Shown: positions 6,883 through 13,132 of the stretch, in pieces
How positions within the stretch are numbered: position 1 is the stretch's first letter
How the letters are laid out: every line of letters starts with the position of its first letter
Assembly: GCA_902489255.1 (NCBI GenBank)
Contig: CABTZF010000031.1
Span: 1-13,132 of the forward strand
DNA: 13,132 nucleotides
Reading direction: 5' to 3'
Origin: an uncultured Peptoniphilus sp.
GTDB taxonomy: Bacteria; Bacillota; Clostridia; Tissierellales; Peptoniphilaceae
Translations under genes and position numbers: made by a program
The notes under the pieces: generated by a model
What the model was told of the DNA's origin: nothing
Database searches by the model: none
The model's input: only the letters and a program-made list of their open reading frames with translations

Positions 6883-6911
6883 TTGACAGGCAAAATAATA
6901 AAATGTATAAT
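6883..6911 (+). promoter_or_regulatory. Promoter of rpsF-ssb-rpsR
   Basis: TTGACA (6883-6888), a 17-base spacer and TATAAT (6906-6911) match the consensus at all twelve positions. Predicted start near 6918, giving a leader of about 60 bases that contains a hairpin. Confidence 0.9.
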
Positions 6912-6933
6912 TTAAAAGATTAAAGATATCCTT

Positions 6934-6953
6934 GCATGGGAATATTTCCATGC
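6934..6953 (+). promoter_or_regulatory. Leader hairpin upstream of rpsF
   Basis: GCATGGGA (6934-6941) pairs with TTTCCATGC (outer arm to 6953) over 8 bp including one G-U, with a 4-base loop. It lies in the transcribed leader 15 bases before the GGGAGG RBS. Many bacteria regulate this operon through an S6:S18-binding leader RNA; the CCG bulge I associate with that motif is not visible here, so a regulatory role is only suggested. Confidence 0.4.
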
Positions 6954-6977
6954 CTTATGTCCACAGGGAGGTGAATT

Positions 6978-7262
6978 ATGAATAAATATGAAGCGGTTAT
7001 TATGTTTTATCCTGATGTAGATGAAGAAAAAAGAGAAGCATCTTTTACAAGAATTAAAAACATTATGGAAGAACATGGTAAAATTAATAACATCGATGAA
7101 TGGGGTATGAAAAAACTTGCATACGAAATTGAATATTACAAGGAAGCTTACTATACTTTTGTAGAATTTGATTGTGATCCTGAAGAAATTCTTGAAATCA
7201 ACAGAATTGCAAGAATTAGTGACCCTATTATGAGAATCATGGTAATCAAAGTAGAAAAATAA
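6978..7262 (+). CDS. rpsF: 30S ribosomal protein S6
   Basis: 94 residues, the typical length for S6. It begins MNKYEAVIMFYPDVDEE, the standard N-terminal strand, and contains the GMKKLAYEI block and the YYTFVEFDCDPEEI strand that form the ferredoxin-like fold. A strong RBS (GGGAGGTG) precedes the ATG. S6 binds S18 as a heterodimer on the platform of the small subunit, and the S18 gene lies two genes downstream. It is first in the rpsF-ssb-rpsR unit, with its own consensus promoter. Confidence 0.96.
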   Translation: MNKYEAVIMFYPDVDEEKREASFTRIKNIMEEHGKINNIDEWGMKKLAYEIEYYKEAYYTFVEFDCDPEEILEINRIARISDPIMRIMVIKVEK

Positions 7263-7271
7263 GGAGAGATT

Positions 7272-7808
7272 ATGAATAGTGTTTGTTTACTAGGCAGACT
7301 TACTAGAGATCCTGAATTGAGATATACACCACAAGGCGGCACAGCAGTTGTTAGATTTACCCTAGCAGTTAATAGGCGCATGAGTAAAGAAAAAAGACAA
7401 GAAGCAGAAGCCGGCAACGGACAAACTGCTGATTTTATTTCTTGTACAGCATGGAGACAAACAGCCGAGCTAATAGCAAATTATTGCCATCAAGGTGATC
7501 AAATTGCCGTTGAAGGAAGAATTCAAACCGGAAGTTATGAAAAAGACGGAAGAAGAATTTATACAACAGATGTTATTGTAAATACCATGGATTTTGCTTC
7601 CAAAGCAGGAGGCGGTAATTATTCTTCAAATTCTTATAATCAAGACTATGGCAATAATAATTATAGCCAAACTAACCAAGGCAATAACAACAGTTCAAAC
7701 AGACCGCCGGTAAATTCAGCATATAATAATGACGATTTTTCAAATGGTGACTCCAATTCGGACAATGAAGGGTTTTTCCCGATGGATAATGATGACATAC
7801 CGTTCTAA
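7272..7808 (+). CDS. ssb: Single-stranded DNA-binding protein
   Basis: 178 residues. The OB-fold (about 1-108) starts MNSVCLLGRLTRDPELRYTP, followed by the DFISCTAW strand with Trp61, GDQIAVEGRI and the GRRIYTTDVIV strand. The loop at about 38-52 (charged, Glu/Lys-rich) is typical of Firmicutes SSBs. Residues 111-170 form a flexible Gly/Asn/Ser-rich linker ending in the acidic tip DNDDIPF, which binds partner proteins of replication and repair. An AAGGAG RBS lies between rpsF and the start, nine bases after rpsF. Its place between rpsF and rpsR is the standard Firmicutes order. Confidence 0.97.
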   Translation: MNSVCLLGRLTRDPELRYTPQGGTAVVRFTLAVNRRMSKEKRQEAEAGNGQTADFISCTAWRQTAELIANYCHQGDQIAVEGRIQTGSYEKDGRRIYTTDVIVNTMDFASKAGGGNYSSNSYNQDYGNNNYSQTNQGNNNSSNRPPVNSAYNNDDFSNGDSNSDNEGFFPMDNDDIPF

Positions 7809-7819
7809 GGAGGATAAAA

Positions 7820-8044
7820 GTGCAAAGAAGATTTACCAGAAGAAAAAAAGTAGATCCTTTTGAAAAGGATAAAAATAAAAAAATAGACTACAAGGATGTT
7901 GAAATGTTAAGAAATTATATTTCTGAAAGAGGAAAAATTCTTCCTAGAAGAATTACAGGTCTTAATGCAAAACATCAAAGAGAAATGACCGTTGCAATTA
8001 AAAGAGCACGTCAAATAGCACTAATTCCATATAGTGCTGACTAA
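7820..8044 (+). CDS. rpsR: 30S ribosomal protein S18, cysteine-free form
   Basis: 74 residues from a GTG start at 7820, with AAGGAGG seven bases upstream; no nearer in-frame ATG would keep the conserved N-terminus. The core IDYKDVEMLRNYISERGKIL (27-46), PRRITGL and the AIKRARQIALIPY tail are clear S18 signatures. Many S18 proteins carry a zinc-type Cys pair before the IDYKD block (pattern K-V-C-x-F-C). Here that stretch reads KKVDPFEKDKNKKIDYKD with no Cys, so this is the Cys-less form. It is last in its operon and is followed by a terminator. Confidence 0.96.
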   Translation: MQRRFTRRKKVDPFEKDKNKKIDYKDVEMLRNYISERGKILPRRITGLNAKHQREMTVAIKRARQIALIPYSAD

Positions 8045-8070
8045 AACAAGATAAAAATGTATATAAAAAG

Positions 8071-8104
8071 AAAAACTACTCAATTTTATAGAGTAGTTTT
8101 TTTT
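8071..8104 (+). terminator. Bidirectional terminator between rpsR and the convergent SLH gene
   Basis: AAAAACTACTC (8071-8081) and GAGTAGTTTTT (8091-8101) form an 11-bp stem around a 9-base loop. The T run extends to 8104 on the plus strand. On the minus strand the stem is followed by a run of Ts broken by one C, so it can also stop transcripts of the SLH gene. The rest of the gap to 8193 holds nothing I can support. Confidence 0.88.
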
Positions 8105-8193
8105 AAACATATATTAACATATAAAGAATCTGAATGAGCTGTTTTTTAGACTTATCAGATTTTTGCCTTGTATTTTATTTTTATAAAATCCTA

Positions 8194-9582
8194 TTATTTT
8201 TCTATGAAAACCAAATCTCCATTTTCAATTTCGCTTATAGCAGTAATTTCTTTATCTCCTCTTTTAGCAGGAGTTTCAGTTAATATAACCTTTATAACAG
8301 GTTTAATAATTTTTACATCTTTCATTGCGTCTTCATAACCATCTTCAGTAGTTTTTAAACTTATCAAGAAACCGTTAGCTGTTTTAGTAACATCATAGAA
8401 TTTTTTGTCAAGCTTATCTTTATTATATTTTGGAGTTGCACCGGACTTTATGTCAACTTTTGCATTATTATAATCATCAGTTTTAACTATTGAAAGTCCA
8501 ATTTTTACAATGCTGTCCGGAAGCGTAGTAGCTTTTGATTCAATCATTATTTTATTGTCTTTAAGAGATGTATAGTATTTACCATGATTAGCCTTGAAAT
8601 TACGATCCCCAACAACTTTCCAGTCAACTACAAAATTTGTAGCCATTCCTGCGAGTCCATCAACTAATTTATCTTTTTTCTCATGAAGAGTAGGTTGTAA
8701 TTCTTTTAGAGCTTTTTCTTCATCGGCTGTTAGAGTTTTCTTTGCTAAAAGTTCTTTAGCCTTTTCAATTGAAGCAGTTAAATTATTATAAGCCTTATCT
8801 TTTTTAGGAATCCTGTCCCCAAAGCCTTCGGGATCTGTAATTTGGTCTAAAAGTATAGTAATTTTATTCTTTTCAAGGGCATCAATATAAGCTTTAACAT
8901 CTTTTTTTACTTCGTCAATATTAGAAACACTATTTGGATTTTCTTGAGTTTTTGTAATATTAGAAGAAATAGTATTATATAATAGAACAAAAGCATCGTT
9001 TCTATTAGCTTCCTTATTGTAATCTTTAATTTCTATACCGCTATCCTTACCGGTAATACCGAGTTCTTCAGACCACTTAATCCAATCATTAGGCCATTTA
9101 GCATCTTTAACAGCTTTTTCATCTATTTTTGTACTCTTTAAAACATCAAGAATTTTAATAAGTTCAGCGTAAGTTATTTTTTTGTCACCTTTAAAAGTTT
9201 CGTCAGGATAGCCATGAATTAATTTGACTCCCATATTATTTTTCAGTTCCACTCCAACTTTAATAATTCCATTTGCCCAATAATCTTTGCTAACATCTTT
9301 AAAGGGACTTTCTTCATTTTTTAAACTCAAAGCTTTTTTATCTTCGCCTATTGCATAAACAACAAGAGTGGTAAGTTCTGACCTTGTTAGACTTTTATCA
9401 AGACCTAAATTACCATCAGCATAACCGTGAATTAAATTTGCTTTCTTTAAAACATCAATTTTTTGTGAATTGTTAATCGCCGGTTCAATCTTTGGGAAAT
9501 TAAATGCAAAAACTGAACTGATAGAAGATGAAATTATAGCAAGGGTTAAAGCACCTGCAGCTAAATTTTTATTAATTTTCAT
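8194..9582 (-). CDS. Secreted surface protein with three SLH (S-layer homology) repeats
   Basis: 462 residues; RBS GGAGGT precedes the ATG. A signal peptide (basic MKINKN, hydrophobic core to about 22, likely cleavage after VFA at residue 26) is followed by three SLH-type repeats at about 39-80 (with LTRSEL), 93-148 (FKDV..YWANGII, HGYPDETF, ITYAEL) and 159-205 (WPNDWIKWSEELGI, ANRNDAF). In Firmicutes such repeats hold proteins to secondary cell-wall polymers. Residues 222-305 look helical and Lys/Glu-rich, possibly coiled coil; 310-462 look like beta-strands and match nothing I recognise. No enzyme motif is seen, so it is probably a structural or adhesin-like wall protein. It is convergent with rpsR and divergent from rpsL, an unusual spot between two ribosomal operons. 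Confidence 0.85.
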   Translation of the reverse strand: MKINKNLAAGALTLAIISSSISSVFAFNFPKIEPAINNSQKIDVLKKANLIHGYADGNLGLDKSLTRSELTTLVVYAIGEDKKALSLKNEESPFKDVSKDYWANGIIKVGVELKNNMGVKLIHGYPDETFKGDKKITYAELIKILDVLKSTKIDEKAVKDAKWPNDWIKWSEELGITGKDSGIEIKDYNKEANRNDAFVLLYNTISSNITKTQENPNSVSNIDEVKKDVKAYIDALEKNKITILLDQITDPEGFGDRIPKKDKAYNNLTASIEKAKELLAKKTLTADEEKALKELQPTLHEKKDKLVDGLAGMATNFVVDWKVVGDRNFKANHGKYYTSLKDNKIMIESKATTLPDSIVKIGLSIVKTDDYNNAKVDIKSGATPKYNKDKLDKKFYDVTKTANGFLISLKTTEDGYEDAMKDVKIIKPVIKVILTETPAKRGDKEITAISEIENGDLVFIEK

Positions 9583-9796
9583 AAATATACCTCCAAATGT
9601 AAATTATATATATTATAAAACAAAATTTATAATATTTTTATAAAATTGTATAATAATATAGTACTTTTTTATAAAAATATTAAGTTTTAAATGATTTGCG
9701 GATCCAATCTAAATTATTTTAAAGCTTAAAAGATTAATAAATGTAAATTTGTAAAATTTGAAAAATTACTCTATTTTCAAACTTTAAAAAATTTAA
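9583..9796. other. Divergent AT-rich region between the SLH gene and the str operon promoter
   Basis: No gene is seen. The SLH gene RBS (GGAGGT) occupies about 9589-9594, and TATAAT-like hexamers on the minus strand lie upstream of it, but no clear -35 box can be chosen. An 8-bp inverted repeat, TTTGAAAA (9757-9764) and TTTTCAAA (9774-9781), ends 15 bases before the rpsL -35 element and could be an operator or a small hairpin. Confidence 0.4.
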
Positions 9797-9825
9797 TTGA
9801 CACTTTTTCTATTTGATGATAGAAT
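9797..9825 (+). promoter_or_regulatory. str operon promoter upstream of rpsL
   Basis: TTGACA (9797-9802), 17-base spacer, TAGAAT (9820-9825; one mismatch to consensus). Predicted start near 9832, twelve bases before the leader hairpin. Confidence 0.75.
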
Positions 9826-9843
9826 TATACAGTATTTAGAAGA

Positions 9844-9869
9844 TTAAGACTACCTCTAGGTAGTCTTAA
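9844..9869 (+). promoter_or_regulatory. Perfect leader hairpin before rpsL
   Basis: TTAAGACTACC (9844-9854) and GGTAGTCTTAA (9859-9869) pair over 11 bp with a 4-base TCTA loop. It starts about 12 bases into the predicted transcript. A T7 run (9881-9887) begins 11 bases after the stem, too far for a standard terminator but compatible with an attenuator or mRNA-stabilising 5' hairpin. Confidence 0.6.
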
Positions 9870-9902
9870 ATAATGTACAATTTTTTTACAGGAGGTGGAA
9901 AA

Positions 9903-10316
9903 ATGCCAACAATTAATCAACTTGTTAGAAAGGGTAGAGCTAAGATTCATACAAAATCCAAATCTCCGGCCCTTGATGTCAACTATGATACTTTAAAGAA
10001 AACTGAAACTGAGGCAAATTCTCCGCAAAAAAGAGGAGTTTGTATAGCGGTTAGAACTGTAACTCCAAAGAAGCCTAATTCAGCTTTAAGAAAAGTTGCC
10101 AGAGTCCGTCTGACAAATGGATACGAAGTTATGGCTTATATTCCGGGAATCGGTCATAATTTACAAGAACACAGCGTTGTTCTTATCCGTGGAGGAAGAG
10201 TTAAGGACCTTCCGGGTGTTAGATACCACATAATTAGAGGTACTCTTGATACAGCGGGAGTTAATGACAGAAAGCAAGCAAGATCTAAATACGGTACAAA
10301 GAAACCTAAAAATTAA
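9903..10316 (+). CDS. rpsL: 30S ribosomal protein S12
   Basis: 137 residues from the ATG at 9903, which has GGAGGTG (9891-9897) and matches the universal S12 start MPTINQLVRKG. An in-frame ATG at 9873 would add ten residues and place this RBS inside the gene, so it is rejected. The decoding-centre loops are wild type: TPKKPNSALRK (54-64, Lys56/Lys57) and GRVKDLPGVRYH (98-109, Lys101). Substitutions at the equivalent lysines cause streptomycin resistance, so S12 here predicts sensitivity at this site. A 13-14 residue N-terminal insertion relative to E. coli S12 (about 22-38) is normal for Firmicutes. First gene of the str operon. Confidence 0.97.
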   Translation: MPTINQLVRKGRAKIHTKSKSPALDVNYDTLKKTETEANSPQKRGVCIAVRTVTPKKPNSALRKVARVRLTNGYEVMAYIPGIGHNLQEHSVVLIRGGRVKDLPGVRYHIIRGTLDTAGVNDRKQARSKYGTKKPKN

Positions 10317-10403
10317 TGAGAATATATAGATTTTTTTATAGATTCTTAGCAAACGGGGAAAACCGAGTACCAGTGAATTACTAAATGGTTAAGGAGGGAA
10401 GTT
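10317..10403 (+). promoter_or_regulatory. Structured rpsL-rpsG intercistronic region
   Basis: This gap is 87 bases, long compared with the other gaps in the operon (21 and 18 bases). A hairpin pairs AGAAT-A-TATAGA (10319-10330) with TTTATA-G-ATTCT (10335-10346), 11 pairs with one mismatch and a TTTT loop, without a T tail. CGG/CCG (10354-10356 and 10363-10365) and AACC/GGTT (10361-10364 and 10387-10390) can also pair, the latter just before the rpsG RBS. In E. coli this interval is the S7 repression site; the same role here is an inference. Confidence 0.35.
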
Positions 10404-10874
10404 ATGCCAAGAAAAGGACATATACAAAAAAGAGAAGTTATGGCCGATCCTATATATGAAGATGTTGTTATCACTAAATTAATTAACAACGTTATGCTGG
10501 ACGGAAAAAAAGGAACTGCTCAAAGAATTGTTTATGGAGCAATGGAAAAAATTGCCGCTCAAACAGGCGAAGAAGCTTTAGAAGTATTTTATAAGGCTTT
10601 AAATAATGTAATGCCTGTGCTTGAAGTTAAGGGTAGAAGAATTGGTGGAGCAACCTATCAAGTACCAATGGAAGTTAGACCTGAAAGACGTCAAACTTTA
10701 GGACTTAGATGGTTGGTAAAATATGCAAGAGCCAGAGGAGAACATACTATGGATGAAAGGCTTGCAAAAGAAATTCTTGATGCCTCTAACGGGTTAGGCG
10801 GCAGTGTTAAGAGAAAAGAAGAAATGCATAGGACTGCAGAAGCTAATAAGGCCTTTGCACATTATAGATGGTAA
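10404..10874 (+). CDS. rpsG: 30S ribosomal protein S7
   Basis: 156 residues, the standard bacterial length. It opens MPRKGHIQKREVMADPIYED, and contains LINNVMLDGKKGTAQRIVYGA, the beta-hairpin GGATYQVPMEVRPERRQTLG, and the C-terminal helices ending AFAHYRW. The RBS AAGGAGGG lies eight bases before the ATG. S7 is a primary binder that nucleates the 30S head and contacts the E-site. It is the second gene of the str operon, 21 bases before fusA. Confidence 0.97.
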   Translation: MPRKGHIQKREVMADPIYEDVVITKLINNVMLDGKKGTAQRIVYGAMEKIAAQTGEEALEVFYKALNNVMPVLEVKGRRIGGATYQVPMEVRPERRQTLGLRWLVKYARARGEHTMDERLAKEILDASNGLGGSVKRKEEMHRTAEANKAFAHYRW

Positions 10875-10895
10875 TTTATATGAGGGAGGAAAAGA

Positions 10896-12971
10896 ATGCC
10901 TAGAGAGATACCACTGAAAAAAGTAAGAAACATAGGTATCATGGCACACATTGATGCTGGTAAAACTACTACTACAGAACGTATTCTGTTTTATGCCGGT
11001 AAAATTCATAAAATAGGAGAAACTCATGAAGGCGCAGCTCAAATGGACTGGATGGAACAAGAACAAGAAAGAGGTATTACTATTACTTCTGCAGCTACTA
11101 CTTGTTACTGGAAAGGCTATAGACTTAATATTATAGATACTCCTGGTCACGTTGACTTTACAGTAGAAGTTGAAAGATCATTAAGAGTACTTGATGGAGC
11201 TGTTGCATTATTTGATGCAAAATCAGGAGTAGAACCGCAATCTGAAACAGTTTGGAGACAAGCTGACAAGTACCATGTTCCAAGAATTTGCCATATAAAT
11301 AAAATGGATGTTACAGGAGCCGACTTTTTTAGATCAATACAAACAATTGAAAAAAAATTACACGCTAATCCGGTAGCTGTTCAAATCCCTATGGGTTCAG
11401 AAGATAAATTTATCGGTATGATTGATTTAGTTGAAATGGAAGCTGAAATTTATACTGATGACTTGGGACAAGTGATTGATGAAACAGCTATTCCTGATGA
11501 ATATTTAGACTTAGCAAATGAATATAGAGATAAAATGATTGAAAAAGCCGCAGATTTTGATGATGAACTTATGGATAAATATTTGGAAGGGGAAGAAATT
11601 CCAAATGATCTTATTAAAAGGGCAATAAGAAAAGGGACCCTAGATGTTAAATTAACACCGGTTCTTTGCGGTTCATCTTACAAAAATAAAGGGGTTCAAC
11701 TTCTTCTTGATGCAGTAATTGACTATTTACCTGCACCGACAGATGTACCGCCGATTGAAGGGGTGGATTTGGAAGGAAATGCTATTGAACGTCATGCATC
11801 TGATGACGAACCTTTTTCAGCCTTGGCATTTAAAATTGTTACCGACCCATATGTTGGTAAATTAGCATATTTTAGAGTTTATTCAGGAGCTCTCAAGGCA
11901 GGAAGTTATGTAACAAATTCTACAAAGGGTAAGCGTGAAAGAATCGGAAGAATTCTTCAAATGCATGCAAACAAGAGAAACGAAATTGATGAAATATATG
12001 CAGGTGAAATTGCTGCAGCGGTAGGTTTAAAAGACACCACAACCGGTGATACTCTTTGTGATGAAAAGAGTCAAGTAATACTTGAAAACATGGAATTTCC
12101 GGAACCGGTTATTTCAGTAGCTATTGAACCGAAGACAAAAGCATCTCAAGACAAGATGGCTATTGCCCTTCAAAAACTGGCTGAAGAAGATCCGACCTTT
12201 AGAACTTACACTAATGAAGAAACCGGTCAAACTATTATAGCCGGAATGGGGGAACTTCACTTAGATATAATTGTAGACAGACTTTTAAGAGAGTTTAAAG
12301 TAGAAGCAAATATCGGTAATCCCCAAGTATCTTATAGAGAATCCATTACAAAGGCGGCTGAAGGCGAAGGCAGATACGTTCGTCAATCAGGAGGTCGTGG
12401 ACAATATGGCCATGCTAAGATAAAAATAGAACCGCTTAAAGATGGACAAGGTTTTGTATTTGAGAATGCTATTGTAGGGGGAGCAATTCCAAAAGAATTT
12501 ATCGGACCTACTCAACAAGGTATTGAAGAAGCCTTACAATCAGGTATCTTAGGTGGATACGAAGTTCTTGACTTAAAGGTTACACTTTATGATGGATCTT
12601 ACCACGAAGTCGATTCATCAGAAATGGCATTTAAGATTGCCGGCTCAATGGCACTTAGAGATGCTATGGCTAAGGCAGGTCCGGTATTACTTGAACCGGT
12701 AATGAAAGTTGAAATTACAACACCTGAAGAATATATGGGAGATGTAATTGGAGATATCAATTCCAGACGTGGAAGAATGGAAGGAATGGAACTTGTAGCA
12801 GGAGCACAAATTGTGACTTCATATGTACCCCTGGCAGAAATGTTCGGTTATGCGACAAGTTTACGTTCAAACACACAAGGTAGAGCAAACTATTCAATGC
12901 AATTTGACCACTATGAAGAAGTTCCAAAGTCAATTGCTGAAGAAGTTTTAGGAGATAAAAATAACAAATAA
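10896..12971 (+). CDS. fusA: Elongation factor G
   Basis: 691 residues, standard for EF-G. The GTPase domain carries AHIDAGKT (17-24, G1), RGITITS (59-65, G2), DTPGH (81-85, G3) and NKMD (135-138, G4). Domain II (PFSALAFKIVTDPYVGKL) and domain III (LQKLAEEDPTF) follow, domain IV has RQSGGRGQYGHAKIKIEP, and domain V ends with SLRSNTQGRANYSMQFDHYEEVP. GAGGGAGG precedes the ATG. EF-G drives tRNA-mRNA translocation and, with RRF, ribosome recycling. No truncation or insertion is seen. Codon choice is ordinary for this AT-rich genome, unlike tuf immediately downstream. Confidence 0.98.
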   Translation: MPREIPLKKVRNIGIMAHIDAGKTTTTERILFYAGKIHKIGETHEGAAQMDWMEQEQERGITITSAATTCYWKGYRLNIIDTPGHVDFTVEVERSLRVLDGAVALFDAKSGVEPQSETVWRQADKYHVPRICHINKMDVTGADFFRSIQTIEKKLHANPVAVQIPMGSEDKFIGMIDLVEMEAEIYTDDLGQVIDETAIPDEYLDLANEYRDKMIEKAADFDDELMDKYLEGEEIPNDLIKRAIRKGTLDVKLTPVLCGSSYKNKGVQLLLDAVIDYLPAPTDVPPIEGVDLEGNAIERHASDDEPFSALAFKIVTDPYVGKLAYFRVYSGALKAGSYVTNSTKGKRERIGRILQMHANKRNEIDEIYAGEIAAAVGLKDTTTGDTLCDEKSQVILENMEFPEPVISVAIEPKTKASQDKMAIALQKLAEEDPTFRTYTNEETGQTIIAGMGELHLDIIVDRLLREFKVEANIGNPQVSYRESITKAAEGEGRYVRQSGGRGQYGHAKIKIEPLKDGQGFVFENAIVGGAIPKEFIGPTQQGIEEALQSGILGGYEVLDLKVTLYDGSYHEVDSSEMAFKIAGSMALRDAMAKAGPVLLEPVMKVEITTPEEYMGDVIGDINSRRGRMEGMELVAGAQIVTSYVPLAEMFGYATSLRSNTQGRANYSMQFDHYEEVPKSIAEEVLGDKNNK

Positions 12972-12989
12972 TTTTTAGGAGGAAAAACA

Positions 12990-13132
12990 ATGGCAAAAGA
13001 AAAATTTGAAAGAAATAAACCACACGTAAACGTAGGAACAATAGGCCACGTAGACCACGGTAAAACAACACTAACAGCAGCAATAACACTAGTACTAAAC
13101 AAAAGATACGGCAGCGGAGAATTCATAGACTA
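12990..13132 (+). CDS. tuf: Elongation factor Tu, first 47 codons, cut by the window end
   Basis: The ATG at 12990 has AGGAGG (about 12977-12982) upstream and lies 18 bases after fusA. The 47 complete codons read MAKEKFERNKPHVNVGTIGHV and on through the P-loop GHVDHGKT (19-26), then TLTAAITLVLNKRYG, an unmistakable EF-Tu N-terminus. EF-Tu delivers aminoacyl-tRNA to the ribosome as a GTP complex. Codon use is strikingly uniform: every Thr is ACA, Val GTA, Leu CTA, Ile ATA and Ala GCA, and His and Asp always end in C. fusA lacks this pattern. Confidence 0.97.
   Translation, partial: MAKEKFERNKPHVNVGTIGHVDHGKTTLTAAITLVLNKRYGSGEFID

Noticed and set aside
9873..9902. In-frame ATG ten codons upstream of rpsL
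   Set aside because: No RBS before it, the strong GGAGGTG would then be coding, and S12 proteins start MPTINQL.
12757..13126. Minus-strand open frames across the fusA-tuf junction
   Set aside because: They lie opposite unambiguous EF-G and EF-Tu coding sequence and follow from its codon composition.
1..13132. CRISPR arrays, tRNA or rRNA genes, phage or plasmid origins, defence systems
   Set aside because: No regularly spaced repeats, cloverleaf-like sequences or relevant protein motifs were seen on either strand.

Overview
The window is strongly A+T-rich bacterial DNA with clear Shine-Dalgarno sites, AGA-dominated arginine codons, TTGACA/TATAAT promoters and Firmicutes-type gene blocks (rpsF-ssb-rpsR; rpsL-rpsG-fusA-tuf; an SLH-domain surface protein; FeoAB). 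This fits a low-GC Gram-positive anaerobe, probably Clostridia/Tissierellia (a Peptoniphilaceae-like coccus is my best guess). Genus cannot be fixed from this sequence alone.

Layout. (1) 1-710, minus strand: one end of an ISL3-family insertion sequence carrying a 5' transposase fragment that looks internally deleted. It has inserted into a small XRE-type regulator gene on the minus strand, of which only the promoter, RBS and first 12 codons remain (711-802). (2) 944-3474, plus: a three-gene unit encoding a membrane-anchored DUF5711-like protein, a DUF951 Cys-containing small protein and a MalY/PatB-type PLP C-S lyase, closed by a good hairpin terminator. (3) 3632-4059, minus: a four-TM membrane protein gene whose N-terminus is out of frame across two poly-A tracts. 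(4) 4160-6549, plus: feoA-feoB ferrous iron uptake, with a consensus-like promoter and a DtxR-family-like palindrome just after the predicted transcription start. (5) 6883-8104, plus: rpsF-ssb-rpsR with its own promoter, a leader hairpin and a terminator usable in both directions. (6) 8194-9582, minus: secreted protein with three SLH repeats, convergent with rpsR and divergent from the str operon. (7) 9797-13132, plus: str operon rpsL-rpsG-fusA-tuf (tuf cut by the window end), with its own promoter and a perfect 11-bp leader hairpin.

Most of the window is core housekeeping DNA (translation, ssDNA binding, iron uptake). The accessory signals are the IS insertion that decapitates a regulator, a terminator-like hairpin just inside the IS end, the frameshifted membrane gene, and the SLH gene sitting between two ribosomal operons. 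I found no convincing previously undescribed system. The observations most worth a second look are the IS/regulator junction, the apparent transposase deletion, the poly-A frameshift, the feo operator, and the abrupt change of codon use at tuf.
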